Shown here in pieces: positions 1 through 7,606 of a DNA stretch of 14,564 nucleotides. Under the pieces are notes generated by a model. That model searched no databases. It was not told the origin of the DNA and was given only the letters and a program-made list of their open reading frames with translations. The translations under genes were made by a program, and so were the position numbers. Positions within the stretch are counted from its first letter, which is position 1. Every line of letters starts with the position of its first letter. The stretch is from the NCBI GenBank assembly GCA_020444985.1, contig JAGRHK010000008.1, positions 1 through 14,564 on the forward strand, given 5' to 3'. The stretch is from Candidatus Competibacteraceae bacterium (lineage in GTDB: Bacteria; Pseudomonadota; Gammaproteobacteria; Competibacterales; Competibacteraceae).

Positions 1-743
1 AAACGGTCAGGATGCTCCGTTGCAACGCGCGCCAAATCCGCAGCGGCTTCTTCATCCAACCCGGTCGCTGTTTCCGCACACAACCGGGCGGAACGACTCA
101 GGGTGCGATTTACGGCAGGCCAGCGCGCCCGCAGCACGGGCAAAACTTGGTGGCGCAGATAATTGCGGTTGAAACCGGTGTCCGCATTGCTGGCATCTTC
201 GATCCAGCACAATCGACGCTCACGGGCATAAACCAGCAACTCCGCGCGATCCACGTCCAAAAACGGTCGCAATAACCAACCTTCGCCTAAACGGGCCGCC
301 TCTGGCATCGCCGCCAGACCGTGTGGACCCGCGCCGCGCAGCAACTGCAACAACAGGGTCTCGGCTTGATCATCGCGATGATGGGCGGTCAAGAGCGCAG
401 AGTCGGGACCGAGTTCAGCGGCGAGCGCGGCATAGCGCGCGCGACGGGCTGCAGCTTCGGGGCTTTCCCCCGGCATCGGCCCAGCATCGATCTTTAATAC
501 CCGAAAAGGCAGATTCAGATCGCGGCAAACAGCGGCGCAATGTTCACCCCAGACGGCGGAAACGGCGTGCAGACCGTGATCGATGTAAATCGCCTCGACC
601 GTCCGCGCCAACCCTAGCGCTTGCTGCGTCGCCAACACATGCAAGAGGACATGCGAATCAACCCCGCCGCTGTAGCCGATCACCAGACGTGTGTGGGGAT
701 GGGCGGTCAGTAACCGGGAAAGATGCCGATCAATGCGCGCCAT
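1..743 (-). CDS. tilS: tRNA(Ile)-lysidine synthase, N-terminal part (3' end beyond window)
   Basis: The first 247 residues of TilS are present; the C-terminal part lies left of the window. TilS is a cytoplasmic N-type ATP pyrophosphatase that joins lysine to C34 of the CAU-anticodon tRNA-Ile, so that it reads AUA and accepts isoleucine; it is normally essential. Visible: the PP-loop SGGVDS at residues 25-30, the motif HHRDDQAET at 121-129 that is typical of TilS, and the DASNAD...FNRNYLRHQVLP block near 183-202. The ATG at 741-743 is the only sensible start because an in-frame TGA lies two codons upstream. No clear Shine-Dalgarno is present. It follows accA by 48 bases on the same strand, a gene order common in gammaproteobacteria, and is probably co-transcribed with it. 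Identification is secure. Confidence 0.95.
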   Translation of the reverse strand, partial: MARIDRHLSRLLTAHPHTRLVIGYSGGVDSHVLLHVLATQQALGLARTVEAIYIDHGLHAVSAVWGEHCAAVCRDLNLPFRVLKIDAGPMPGESPEAAARRARYAALAAELGPDSALLTAHHRDDQAETLLLQLLRGAGPHGLAAMPEAARLGEGWLLRPFLDVDRAELLVYARERRLCWIEDASNADTGFNRNYLRHQVLPVLRARWPAVNRTLSRSARLCAETATGLDEEAAADLARVATEHPDR

Positions 744-762
744 GACCGGTCAAGACCGCACC

Positions 763-783
763 TGGAACCCGGAACCTGGAGCC
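763..783 (-). repeat. triple heptamer element downstream of accA
   Basis: Three tandem 7-bp units fill 21 bases between accA and tilS. Read in the direction of accA they are GGCTCCA, GGTTCCG and GGTTCCA. The element begins 8 bases after the accA stop codon, and the bases just after the stop include AGGCGC. A closely similar element lies after sir2 at 11863-11883. Function unknown; it could be a dispersed short tandem repeat family. Confidence 0.5.
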
Positions 784-791
784 GCGCGCCT

Positions 792-1820
792 TCAGCTCTC
801 CTTCCCCAACAACGCCGCTACGCTGCTCTGCCAGGTGGATTGCAGCGACGTTGTCGGCGCGGCTTCCTTGAAGTCGCCATAACTCATCAGCCGTTGATAG
901 CGCTGCTCCAGCAGATTGTCTATTGACAGCGCATCCAGTACTTGCAGGTTTTCCCGCAGGGCCATCCGGACATTCTCCGCCATCAAAGCGATATCACGGT
1001 GCGCGCCGCCCGGCGGTTCAGGGATAATCCCATCGATCAGATTGAGCTTCAGCAAGCGGTCGGCGGTCAGCCCCATCGCTTCAGCCGCATCCGGCGCCTT
1101 ATCAGCGCTTTTCCAGAGGATCGCCGCGCAACCCTCCGGCGAGATCACCGAGTAGGTGCCATATTGCAACATGAACGTCCGGTCACAGACGCCGACCGCC
1201 AACGCGCCACCGGAACCGCCTTCGCCGATCACGATGCCGATCACCGGCGTCCGTAACCGGCTCATCTCAAACAGATTGCGCGCGATGGCTTCACTTTGGC
1301 CGCGTTCCTCCGCGCCAATGCCCGGATAAGCGCCCGGCGTGTCAATAAAAGTTAGAATCGGCAAGTGGAAGCGTTCCGCCAGCTTCATCAGACGCAACGC
1401 CTTGCGGTAACCTTCCGGACGCGGCATGCCAAAGTTACGGTAAAGCTTTTCCCGAGTGTCCCGACCTTTCTGATGACCGATGATCAAGACCGGTCGGCCA
1501 TCCAGTCGCGCCAGCCCGGCGACAATGGCATGATCATCGGCAAAGGTCCGATCGCCATGCAGTTCCTGAAAGTCCGTGAAGATGTGCTCGATGTAATCCA
1601 GCGTATAAGGCCGCAGGGGATGACGGGCAATCTGGGAAATCTGCCAAGGCGTCAGTGTGGCGAAGATCGACTCGGTCAGCGCCTTGCTTTTCGCTTCCAG
1701 GCGCGCGATTTCATCGCTGATATTCAAATCCTGCTCGGCGCTGAGATGCCGCAACTCTTTGAGCATCGCCTCCAACTCGGCGATTGGCTTTTCAAAATCC
1801 AGGCAATTATTCGGGTTCAT
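792..1820 (-). CDS. accA: acetyl-CoA carboxylase carboxyltransferase subunit alpha
   Basis: AccA with AccD forms the carboxyltransferase that moves the carboxyl group from carboxybiotin on AccB to acetyl-CoA, giving malonyl-CoA, the first committed step of fatty acid synthesis; cytoplasmic and essential. The 342-residue product shows the N-terminal LDFEKPIAELE helix typical of AccA, then HPLRPYTLDYI near 67-77, QKGRD at 117-121, FIDTPGAYPG at 158-167 and the glycine-rich GEGGSGGALA at 199-208 of the crotonase-fold active site. It is about 20 residues longer than the usual 319, mainly from a C-terminal tail after residue 320. The ATG at 1818-1820 lies 14 bases after the mucD-like stop, with no clear Shine-Dalgarno, so translation may depend on coupling or weak initiation. 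It sits between mucD and tilS on one strand. Confidence 0.97.
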   Translation of the reverse strand: MNPNNCLDFEKPIAELEAMLKELRHLSAEQDLNISDEIARLEAKSKALTESIFATLTPWQISQIARHPLRPYTLDYIEHIFTDFQELHGDRTFADDHAIVAGLARLDGRPVLIIGHQKGRDTREKLYRNFGMPRPEGYRKALRLMKLAERFHLPILTFIDTPGAYPGIGAEERGQSEAIARNLFEMSRLRTPVIGIVIGEGGSGGALAVGVCDRTFMLQYGTYSVISPEGCAAILWKSADKAPDAAEAMGLTADRLLKLNLIDGIIPEPPGGAHRDIALMAENVRMALRENLQVLDALSIDNLLEQRYQRLMSYGDFKEAAPTTSLQSTWQSSVAALLGKES

Positions 1821-1834
1821 CGACGTTTAACAAT

Positions 1835-3283
1835 TCATTCCCGTTCAGGCGGCATGCGCACCGCCAAGTACAGTGATTCGTTTTCCCGGCGCACCAACAC
1901 CGGTACGGCTTTGCCATTGGGGAGTTCCTTGGCCATTTCAATAAACTGGCTGGCATTTTTCACCGGAGCAAGATCAAGTTGCAAAATAATGTCATCGGGA
2001 TACAGGCCCGCATTCGCGGCTGGACCTTCATCCAGTCCGGTAACCAATACGCCCTGGTCGTCAGTGCCCAGTCCGCGTCGTTGTTCGTTGCTGAGATCAG
2101 CGACGACGATGCCCAGGCGCGGGTCGCTGTATTCATCCATGGTCATGACCCGTTCCTCGGTCGTTTCCAACCGGGCAATCGTGGCCTTGATTTCCAGTGG
2201 TTCGCCGTTGCGAAGAATGGACATTGCCACGGTCTTGCCAACTGGCGTGACGCCGATCATGCGCGGTAATTGCGAGGAATCCTCCACCGGTTCGCCACTG
2301 TAGCGCAGGATGACATCGCCAGGTTTGAAGCCCGCGCTGGCTGCCGGGCTGTCCGGCAGGACCAGCGCGACCAGCGCGCCGCGCGGCCGATCCAGTTTGA
2401 ACGCCTCAGCCAGATCATTGTTGACGGCTTGCAGCAAAATACCGAGCCATCCCCGGGTCACTTCGCCGGTCAACTTCAATTGCTCGGCGACCTGCATCGC
2501 CAGTTTGATGGGAATGGCGAAAGACAGCCCCATGTAACCACCCGTGCTACTGTAAATTTGCGAATTGATGCCGACGACCTCGCCACGCAGGTTGAAGAGT
2601 GGGCCGCCGGAGCTGCCGGGATTGACCGCTACGTCGCTTTGGATAAAGGGTACGTAGGTGCCGCTGGGCAGGTTGCGGCCGACCGCGCTGACAATGCCCT
2701 GGGTCGCGGTCAGTTCCAGCCCGAACGGCGAGCCAATGGCCACGACCCATTCACCGACCTCCAATGCGTCGGAATCGCCAATTTTGACGGCGGTCAGATT
2801 TTCACCTTCGTCAATCTTGATCACGGCGACATCGGTCAGCTCATCGACGCCGATCACTTTGGCCGGTCGTTCCCGCTGATCGCTGAGCCGAACGATAATC
2901 TTTTCAGCATCCTGGGCGACGTGGGCATTGGTCAGGATATAGCCATCGGCGGAGATAATGAACCCGGAACCCAGTGAATTGGCCTGACGATCGCCCGGCA
3001 GTTCGGGGCGCTCCTGGAAAAATCGCTTGAAAAACTCCAGATAGGGGTTTTCGCTGCCCGGCAATTCGGGTAACCCAGATGAACGGGATCGGCGACTGGG
3101 GGTTTGCGTAGAACTGATATTGACGACCGCCGCCTCATTCTGCTTCACCAGCTTGCGAAAATCCGGCAACGGTCGCGCAATTTCGGGACGCGCCGCTGGA
3201 ACGGCCTCTGCCCAACACAAGGGGATCAACAACGCTAGTAGCGGGAGCCAGTAGCGGGAGTCATTCACATTCATGGAAATCAT
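1835..3283 (-). CDS. mucD: DegP/MucD-family periplasmic serine endoprotease
   Basis: HtrA/Deg proteases degrade or hold misfolded envelope proteins in the periplasm. From the chosen ATG the product has 482 residues: a signal peptide (hydrophobic run LPLLALLIPLCWAEA, about residues 13-27), a trypsin-like domain with the catalytic triad H121 (TNAHV), D151 (LTDVAVIKI) and S225 (NPGSSGGP), then two PDZ domains, roughly 276-373 and 388-478. Two PDZ domains and length fit DegP, DegQ and MucD; the sequence reads most like MucD of pseudomonads, but the algU-muc genes are not next to it. An AGGAG at 3287-3291 supports the ATG at 3281-3283 (3-base gap) or the ATG at 3272-3274 (12-base gap); an upstream TTG at 3304 is unlikely. 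It probably leads a transcript with accA and tilS. Confidence 0.9.
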   Translation of the reverse strand: MISMNVNDSRYWLPLLALLIPLCWAEAVPAARPEIARPLPDFRKLVKQNEAAVVNISSTQTPSRRSRSSGLPELPGSENPYLEFFKRFFQERPELPGDRQANSLGSGFIISADGYILTNAHVAQDAEKIIVRLSDQRERPAKVIGVDELTDVAVIKIDEGENLTAVKIGDSDALEVGEWVVAIGSPFGLELTATQGIVSAVGRNLPSGTYVPFIQSDVAVNPGSSGGPLFNLRGEVVGINSQIYSSTGGYMGLSFAIPIKLAMQVAEQLKLTGEVTRGWLGILLQAVNNDLAEAFKLDRPRGALVALVLPDSPAASAGFKPGDVILRYSGEPVEDSSQLPRMIGVTPVGKTVAMSILRNGEPLEIKATIARLETTEERVMTMDEYSDPRLGIVVADLSNEQRRGLGTDDQGVLVTGLDEGPAANAGLYPDDIILQLDLAPVKNASQFIEMAKELPNGKAVPVLVRRENESLYLAVRMPPERE

Positions 3284-3286
3284 CTT

Positions 3287-3291
3287 CTCCT
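3287..3291 (-). promoter_or_regulatory. ribosome binding site deciding the mucD start
   Basis: AGGAG on the minus strand lies 3 bases before one ATG (3283) and 12 before the next in-frame ATG (3274). Neither spacing is ideal, so the start is ambiguous by three codons. The in-frame TTG at 3304 lies upstream of this site and cannot use it. Confidence 0.5.
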
Positions 3292-3423
3292 GATGGTAAA
3301 ACAAGGACCGATATCATCCCGAAAGCGCGATAAGATAGAGCGACGGTGCGTACAGTAACCGGAAATAGCGGGGAGATTGGACGATCGTACCAACATAGGT
3401 CAATGCTGACGCGATTTTCCGAG

Positions 3424-3438
3424 TATAGAATATAGAAT
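3424..3438 (+). promoter_or_regulatory. possible pilU promoter -10 region with tandem TATAGAA
   Basis: In the AT-rich part of the divergent gap before pilU the heptamer TATAGAA occurs twice in a row, giving two overlapping TAGAAT hexamers (five of six bases as in TATAAT) at 3426-3431 and 3433-3438. I see no convincing -35 hexamer at 16-18 bases, so this may need an activator or may not be the promoter. The rest of the gap back to mucD holds no recognisable site apart from the palindrome ACGATCGT at 3381-3388. Confidence 0.3.
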
Positions 3439-3474
3439 ACTTACAGGTATCAATTAGCCAAAAGGAGACACGGT

Positions 3475-4647
3475 ATGGACAAGAGTTCGGCATTGGAAGT
3501 CAACGATTATGAAAAAGCCACTCAGTATCTTTATGAACTCACCGTCAAACTGCTGGAGATCGGAGGATCGGATATTTTCATCACGGCGGGCAGTCCGCCA
3601 GCGGTGAAGGTCAATCAAGTGATTCGTCGCGTTGGCAATCGTCGATTGACCCCCCAACAGACGACGCTGTTGACTCGGGCGATCATGCATGATCGCCATA
3701 CGCGTGAATTCGACCAACATCATGAGGTCAATTTTTCCCTGAATTTCCCAAACATGGCGCGCTTTCGGGTCAGCGCTTTCACGCAACGCGGTAGCGCTGG
3801 CATGGTGCTGCGTTTGATTCAGCAGCAGATTCCGACCATTGAGGAACTGCACCTGCCGCCGACGCTCAAGGATATCGCCATGACCAAGCGTGGACTGGTG
3901 ATTTTCCTGGGCGGCACCGGTTGCGGCAAGACCACCTCAATGGCCGCCATGCTGGATTACCGTAATGAGCATTGCCAGGAACATATTATCACTGTCGAAG
4001 ATCCTATCGAGTTTTTTCATCGCCATAAACAATGTCTGGTGGATCAGCGTGAGATCGGGACGGATACCGACTCCTACGAGGCGGCCCTGAAAAACACCCT
4101 TCGGCAAGCGCCCAACGTGATCATGATTGGCGAGGTGCGAGATCGTGAAACCATGCAGCACGCCATCAACTTCGCCGAGACCGGACATTTGTGCCTGACC
4201 ACCCTGCACGCGAACAATAGCGATCAGGCTTTTGACCGCATCGTCAATTTCTTTCCCGAAGAGAAACGACCGCAAGTGCTGATGGATCTGTCGTTTAACA
4301 TGCAGGCGTTCATTTCCCAGCGGCTGCTGCCGCGCGAGGGTCAACCGGGCCTGATCCCGGCGGTCGAGATTCTATTGAACACCCCACTGATGGCCGAGCT
4401 CATTTTTCAGGGGCGCGTCAAGGAACTGAAATCGGTCATGACCCGTTCCAGCGAACAGGGCATTGTGACTTTTGACCAAGCGCTGTTCAATCTGTATGAA
4501 ACCGGCCAGATCAGCTATGAAACCGCAATTCGCCATGCGGATTCGGCCAATAATCTCCGGCTGCGGATTAAGCTGGAAAGCAAACGACCACAACCTAAGG
4601 CGGCCAACGAGGGCGTATTGCAAATTGAAGGTGATCGGCCGCGTTGA
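3475..4647 (+). CDS. pilU: type IV pilus retraction accessory ATPase PilU
   Basis: PilU is a hexameric PilT-like secretion ATPase at the cytoplasmic base of the type IV pilus that assists PilT in pilus retraction and twitching. The 390-residue product has an N-terminal PAS-like half (about 15-125), Walker A GGTGCGKT at 146-153, the Asp box IITVEDPIEF at 171-180, Walker B with catalytic glutamate NVIMIGEVRD (E220), and the His box GHLCLTTLHANN at 237-248. Length, the FPEEKRPQVLMDLSFN block and the end block ADSANNLRLRIKL favour PilU over PilT (about 345 residues). Cys150 within the P-loop, where serine is usual, still fits the Walker A pattern. AGGAG at 3463-3467, 7 bases before the ATG, fixes the start. 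No pilT or other pilus gene is in view. It converges on mazG with a 17-base gap. Confidence 0.93.
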   Translation: MDKSSALEVNDYEKATQYLYELTVKLLEIGGSDIFITAGSPPAVKVNQVIRRVGNRRLTPQQTTLLTRAIMHDRHTREFDQHHEVNFSLNFPNMARFRVSAFTQRGSAGMVLRLIQQQIPTIEELHLPPTLKDIAMTKRGLVIFLGGTGCGKTTSMAAMLDYRNEHCQEHIITVEDPIEFFHRHKQCLVDQREIGTDTDSYEAALKNTLRQAPNVIMIGEVRDRETMQHAINFAETGHLCLTTLHANNSDQAFDRIVNFFPEEKRPQVLMDLSFNMQAFISQRLLPREGQPGLIPAVEILLNTPLMAELIFQGRVKELKSVMTRSSEQGIVTFDQALFNLYETGQISYETAIRHADSANNLRLRIKLESKRPQPKAANEGVLQIEGDRPR

Positions 4648-4664
4648 AACAAAGAGGTTTCTGG

Positions 4665-5465
4665 TTAATGGTTGAACAACCGTTCTTCAACTTTCGCTTG
4701 TTCCCATAGCGCATCCATTTCCGCCAGCGTCGCCTCCGCTGGCGTGCGGCCCTGTTCCGCCAGCCACGTTTCAATGCGCTGGAAACGCCGCGTGAACTTG
4801 GCGTTGGTCCCGCGCAACGCCCCCTCGGGATCGAGGTCAAGATGACGCGCCAGGTTGGCGACCGCAAACAACACATCGCCCAGCTCATCGGTCAACCGTT
4901 CCGGGGCAGCGCCAACGGCGATTTCATGGCGGATCTCGGCGATCTCTTCTTCGATCTTGGCCAGCACGGGTTCTATGGCGCCCCAGTCGAAACCGACGCG
5001 CGCGGCTTTTTTTTGCAACTTCACCGCTCGAATCAACGCGGGCAAAGGCAAAGGAACGCCGTCCAGGACGCTGGCGTCCGGTTCAACCGTCCCGGCTTTC
5101 TCCGCCGATTTGATCCGCTCCCAAGCGGCGGTTTGTTCTGCGGCATTGGCGTAACTGGCATCGCTGAAGACGTGCGGGTGGCGATGGGTCATTTTCTCGA
5201 CAATGCTGCGTGCGACGTCAGCAAAGTCAAAGCGCCCTTCCTCGTGGGCGATCTGCGCGTAAAACACCACCTGGAAAAGTAAATCGCCGAGTTCAGCGCG
5301 TAATTCCACCCAGTCCTCGCGAGCGATGGCATCCGCAACTTCATAGGCTTCCTCAATCGTGTGCGGGACAATCGTGGCATAGGTCTGCGCGCGGTCCCAC
5401 GGGCAGCCACAATCTGGATCGCGCAGGCGAGCCATCAAGGCGAGCAGTTGCTCCAGTTCGATCAT
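4665..5465 (-). CDS. mazG: nucleoside triphosphate pyrophosphohydrolase MazG
   Basis: MazG hydrolyses (d)NTPs to monophosphate and pyrophosphate, clearing abnormal nucleotides; in E. coli it also affects ppGpp level and MazEF-linked survival. The 266-residue product is close to the E. coli length (263) and has two MazG domains. The first carries EEAYEVAD at 38-45 and ELGD at 58-61, the second EEEIAEI at 172-178 and DELGD at 193-197, the acidic Mg-binding pattern of all-alpha NTP pyrophosphatases. The ATG at 5463-5465 is chosen because it begins the family's conserved start (IELEQLLALMARLRDP) and comes 5 bases after the tsaE stop; an earlier in-frame ATG would place extra residues inside tsaE. 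Last gene of the nnr-tsaE-mazG operon. Confidence 0.95.
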   Translation of the reverse strand: MIELEQLLALMARLRDPDCGCPWDRAQTYATIVPHTIEEAYEVADAIAREDWVELRAELGDLLFQVVFYAQIAHEEGRFDFADVARSIVEKMTHRHPHVFSDASYANAAEQTAAWERIKSAEKAGTVEPDASVLDGVPLPLPALIRAVKLQKKAARVGFDWGAIEPVLAKIEEEIAEIRHEIAVGAAPERLTDELGDVLFAVANLARHLDLDPEGALRGTNAKFTRRFQRIETWLAEQGRTPAEATLAEMDALWEQAKVEERLFNH

Positions 5466-5470
5466 GACGT

Positions 5471-5941
5471 TTACATTTCCGTGGATAACAGACTCAGGGA
5501 CGCCAACATCCATTGGCCCAGCGTTGAAATCGCGACCAACCGGCATTCACGGCCTGCGCCGACATAGTTCAACGCGATTTCCAGATCGGCCGCTGGCAAT
5601 TCTCCGTACCCATGCTCCGGCCACTCGATCAGCAGCGCCGCGTGATCGTCGAGCTGGTCGCGCAGGCCCAGGAATTCCAATTCCTCAGGATCGGCCAATC
5701 GGTATAAATCCCAGTGAAACAGCCGCCATGTTCCAATGTGATACGGCTCCACCAGCGTGAAAGTGGGACTCTTGACGGTGCCCTGATGGCCGAGCGCCTG
5801 TAAAAGACCGCGGGCGAGAGTCGTTTTGCCCGCGCCCAGATCACCGCTTAGATAGATAATGCAACCGGGTTTCAGCAGCGCCGCCAGCCGCGCGCCCAGC
5901 GCTTCGGTGGCGGCCGACGAATCAAGATAACGTTTCAACAT
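5471..5941 (-). CDS. tsaE: tRNA threonylcarbamoyladenosine biosynthesis ATPase TsaE
   Basis: TsaE is the small P-loop ATPase that works with TsaB and TsaD to place threonylcarbamoyl on A37 of ANN-decoding tRNAs (t6A). The 156-residue product has Walker A GDLGAGKT at 33-40, the switch-like SPTFTLVE at 58-65, HWDLYRL at 76-82 and LIEWPEH at 104-110, all family hallmarks, at normal length. The ATG at 5939-5941 follows the nnr stop by three bases, and its own stop lies 5 bases before mazG, so the three genes are almost certainly translated from one message. Queuosine reductase lies divergently upstream of the operon, so two tRNA anticodon-loop modification functions share this locus. Confidence 0.97.
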   Translation of the reverse strand: MLKRYLDSSAATEALGARLAALLKPGCIIYLSGDLGAGKTTLARGLLQALGHQGTVKSPTFTLVEPYHIGTWRLFHWDLYRLADPEELEFLGLRDQLDDHAALLIEWPEHGYGELPAADLEIALNYVGAGRECRLVAISTLGQWMLASLSLLSTEM

Positions 5942-5944
5942 GGC

Positions 5945-7429
5945 TCAGGGATTGACTCCACGGCGCAGGAAAGGCAACAGATCCGTCGCCAGCAGGCCAC
6001 GTTCACCGTTGGTTTGCGCCGCCTGATCGCCCGCCAGACCGTGCAGGTAAACCCCGGCCTTCGCGGCAGCGAACGGAGGCAACCCTTGCGCCCGCAGCGC
6101 CGCGATGACCCCGGTCAACACATCGCCCATGCCGCCGCTGGCCATACCCGGATTGCCTGTGGCGCACAGGGCGACCTGTCCTTCCTCCCGACTGGCGATG
6201 AGCGAACCAGCGCCTTTGAGCATCGCCACGCCGCCGTAGCGCAGGACCAGATCTTCAACAGCCGTGAAGCGATCCGACTCGACTTGCGCCGGGGTCATCT
6301 TCAACAAACGAGCCGCCTCGCCCGGATGGGGCGTTAGAATCCAGTTTTCGCGGAATAAAGGTTCGTTCGCCAGCAGATTCAGCCCATCCGCATCAATGAC
6401 CAGCGGTTTATCCGTGGTCAGCGCCGCATGGAACATGGCCCGCCCCCAGTGATCACGCCCCAAACCAGGCCCGATAGCGATGACCGTGGCTCGATCCAGT
6501 AGCGGTTCCAGTTCTTCGGGCGTTTCCACGCCCCGAAACATCAATTCCGGTCGAACCGCCGCTTGCAGGCCCGCATGAACAGCGCGCGTCGCGACGCTGG
6601 TCAATCCCGCGCCACACCGAGCGGCGGCTTCGCCGGCCAGCCGCGCCGCGCCCGCCATGCCCAAATCGCCGCCGACCACCAGGACATGGCCGAAATGTCC
6701 CTTGTGGGCGCTGCGCTGACGCGGAGGCAACAGACTTGGCAAATCTTCGCCGGCGTAGCGCCAGCAGGCCGGATGCAGAGCGGGATAGATATCGGGCGGC
6801 GCCTCCAGGTTCGCGAAGTGAACGTCGCCGCAGCAAGTCGGCCCCTGAGCCGTGAACAAGCCCAGTTTAAGACCGATGAATGTCAGGGTGGCCGCTGCCT
6901 GGATCGCTGCGCCGAGTACCGCGCCGGTATCGGCATGCAACCCCGAGGGAATATCGAGGGCGAAAATATCAGCGGGATCAGCGTTCATGGCCTGGATCGC
7001 TTCCCGCCAAGCGCCTGTGACCTCTCGTTCCAGACCGGTGCCCAGAATCGCGTCGACCAGCAGTTCGGAATCATTCAGTCCCATTGGCGTGAAAGGCGCG
7101 ACCGGCGTTTCGGCGGCGAGCGCATCCTGCCAAGCCGTTTGGGCATCGCCAACCAGTTTGGCAGGATCGGCCAGAGTCAGCACCTTGACCTGCATACCGG
7201 CTTGACGGGCAAAGCGCGCGACCACATAACCATCGCCGCCGTTATTGCCTCCGCCACACACGACAGTGATGCGCCGCGCGTCTGGCCAGCGTTGGCGGAG
7301 TAAATGGAATGCCGCTTCACCGGCCCGGCTCATCAGGGTATAGCTGGGAACGCCACGCTCCTCGATGGCGATGCGGTCCAGTTCCCGCACCTGGGTGGCG
7401 CGGTACAGTTCATAAGGCAGTTCGCGCAT
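5945..7429 (-). CDS. nnr: bifunctional NAD(P)HX epimerase / ADP- or ATP-dependent NAD(P)HX dehydratase
   Basis: This enzyme repairs NADHX and NADPHX, hydrated damage products of the nicotinamide cofactors: the N-terminal YjeF domain epimerises R to S forms, and the C-terminal ribokinase-like domain dehydrates the S form with a nucleotide cofactor. From the chosen ATG it has 494 residues. Epimerase features: GGGNNGGDG at 59-67, VDAILGTGL near 125-133 and ALDIPSGLHADTG near 157-169. Dehydratase features: KGHFGHVLVVGG near 243-254, IDADGLNLL near 345-353, TPHPGE at 366-371 and GNPGMASGGMGDVLTG at 425-440. AGGAGG at 7436-7441, 6 bases before the ATG at 7427-7429, decides the start; the TTG two codons earlier directly abuts that site. 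First gene of the nnr-tsaE-mazG operon. Neither half is truncated. Confidence 0.96.
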   Translation of the reverse strand: MRELPYELYRATQVRELDRIAIEERGVPSYTLMSRAGEAAFHLLRQRWPDARRITVVCGGGNNGGDGYVVARFARQAGMQVKVLTLADPAKLVGDAQTAWQDALAAETPVAPFTPMGLNDSELLVDAILGTGLEREVTGAWREAIQAMNADPADIFALDIPSGLHADTGAVLGAAIQAAATLTFIGLKLGLFTAQGPTCCGDVHFANLEAPPDIYPALHPACWRYAGEDLPSLLPPRQRSAHKGHFGHVLVVGGDLGMAGAARLAGEAAARCGAGLTSVATRAVHAGLQAAVRPELMFRGVETPEELEPLLDRATVIAIGPGLGRDHWGRAMFHAALTTDKPLVIDADGLNLLANEPLFRENWILTPHPGEAARLLKMTPAQVESDRFTAVEDLVLRYGGVAMLKGAGSLIASREEGQVALCATGNPGMASGGMGDVLTGVIAALRAQGLPPFAAAKAGVYLHGLAGDQAAQTNGERGLLATDLLPFLRRGVNP

Positions 7430-7435
7430 GGGCAA

Positions 7436-7441
7436 CCTCCT
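7436..7441 (-). promoter_or_regulatory. strong ribosome binding site of nnr
   Basis: A full AGGAGG on the minus strand with a 6-base gap to the ATG at 7427-7429. It is the strongest Shine-Dalgarno site noticed in the window and rules out the adjoining TTG as start. Confidence 0.75.
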
Positions 7442-7464
7442 GAGCGGCGGCGATGATGAGACAC

Positions 7465-7498
7465 AATAGGCAAAGCGCCTTGTTAATTATAGCCTATT
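7465..7498 (-). promoter_or_regulatory. candidate nnr operon promoter with flanking dyad
   Basis: On the minus strand a perfect TATAAT (plus-strand 7486-7491) lies about 57 bases before the nnr ATG. It is bracketed by a perfect 7-bp inverted repeat: AATAGGC touches its upstream side (7492-7498 on the plus strand reads GCCTATT) and the partner arm is at 7465-7471, with 20 bases between the arms. The arms would flank the -10 box and start site, the place for an operator. No good -35 hexamer is seen at 16-18 bases; the nearest candidates are CCGGTT or GCCGGT. Confidence 0.45.
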
Positions 7499-7581
7499 CA
7501 CTGCAGGAACCGGCTGGCCGACAATTGCGGCTAAATCGTCTGCAAGCCGCTTCCTAAATATCCATGGGATTTTTTAGTAAT

Positions 7582-7606
7582 TGATTATAAATCATTTTCC
7601 ATGATT
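7582..7606 (+). promoter_or_regulatory. possible queG promoter -10 and overlapping inverted repeats
   Basis: TATAAA at 7586-7591 is a reasonable -10 box only 9 bases before the queG ATG, which would give a nearly leaderless message and fits the lack of any Shine-Dalgarno there. TGATT, AATCA and the start-codon segment ATGATT form two overlapping short inverted repeats around it. No -35 hexamer is clear. The stretch is AT-rich, so chance is a serious alternative. Confidence 0.25.

Noticed and set aside
1365..2303. A long plus-strand open frame (312 codons) across accA and the mucD-like gene
   Set aside because: It is antisense to two clearly recognised genes, has no family resemblance, and long antisense frames are expected at this base composition.
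3199..3250. Lipoprotein signal for the MucD-like protease (Cys in the hydrophobic segment)
   Set aside because: The residue before the Cys is Leu rather than Gly, Ala or Ser, so it is not a lipobox; a normal signal peptidase I site after AEA is more likely.
4646..4661. Hairpin GAAAC/GTTTC between pilU and mazG as a terminator
   Set aside because: Only five base pairs, AT-rich, overlapping the pilU stop codon, and no following T-run on either strand.
7515..7529. Sigma-54 promoter-like TGGC...TTGC before queG
   Set aside because: The spacing between the GG and GC elements is one base short and the TGGCAC element is poorly matched; sigma-54 sites do not tolerate this.
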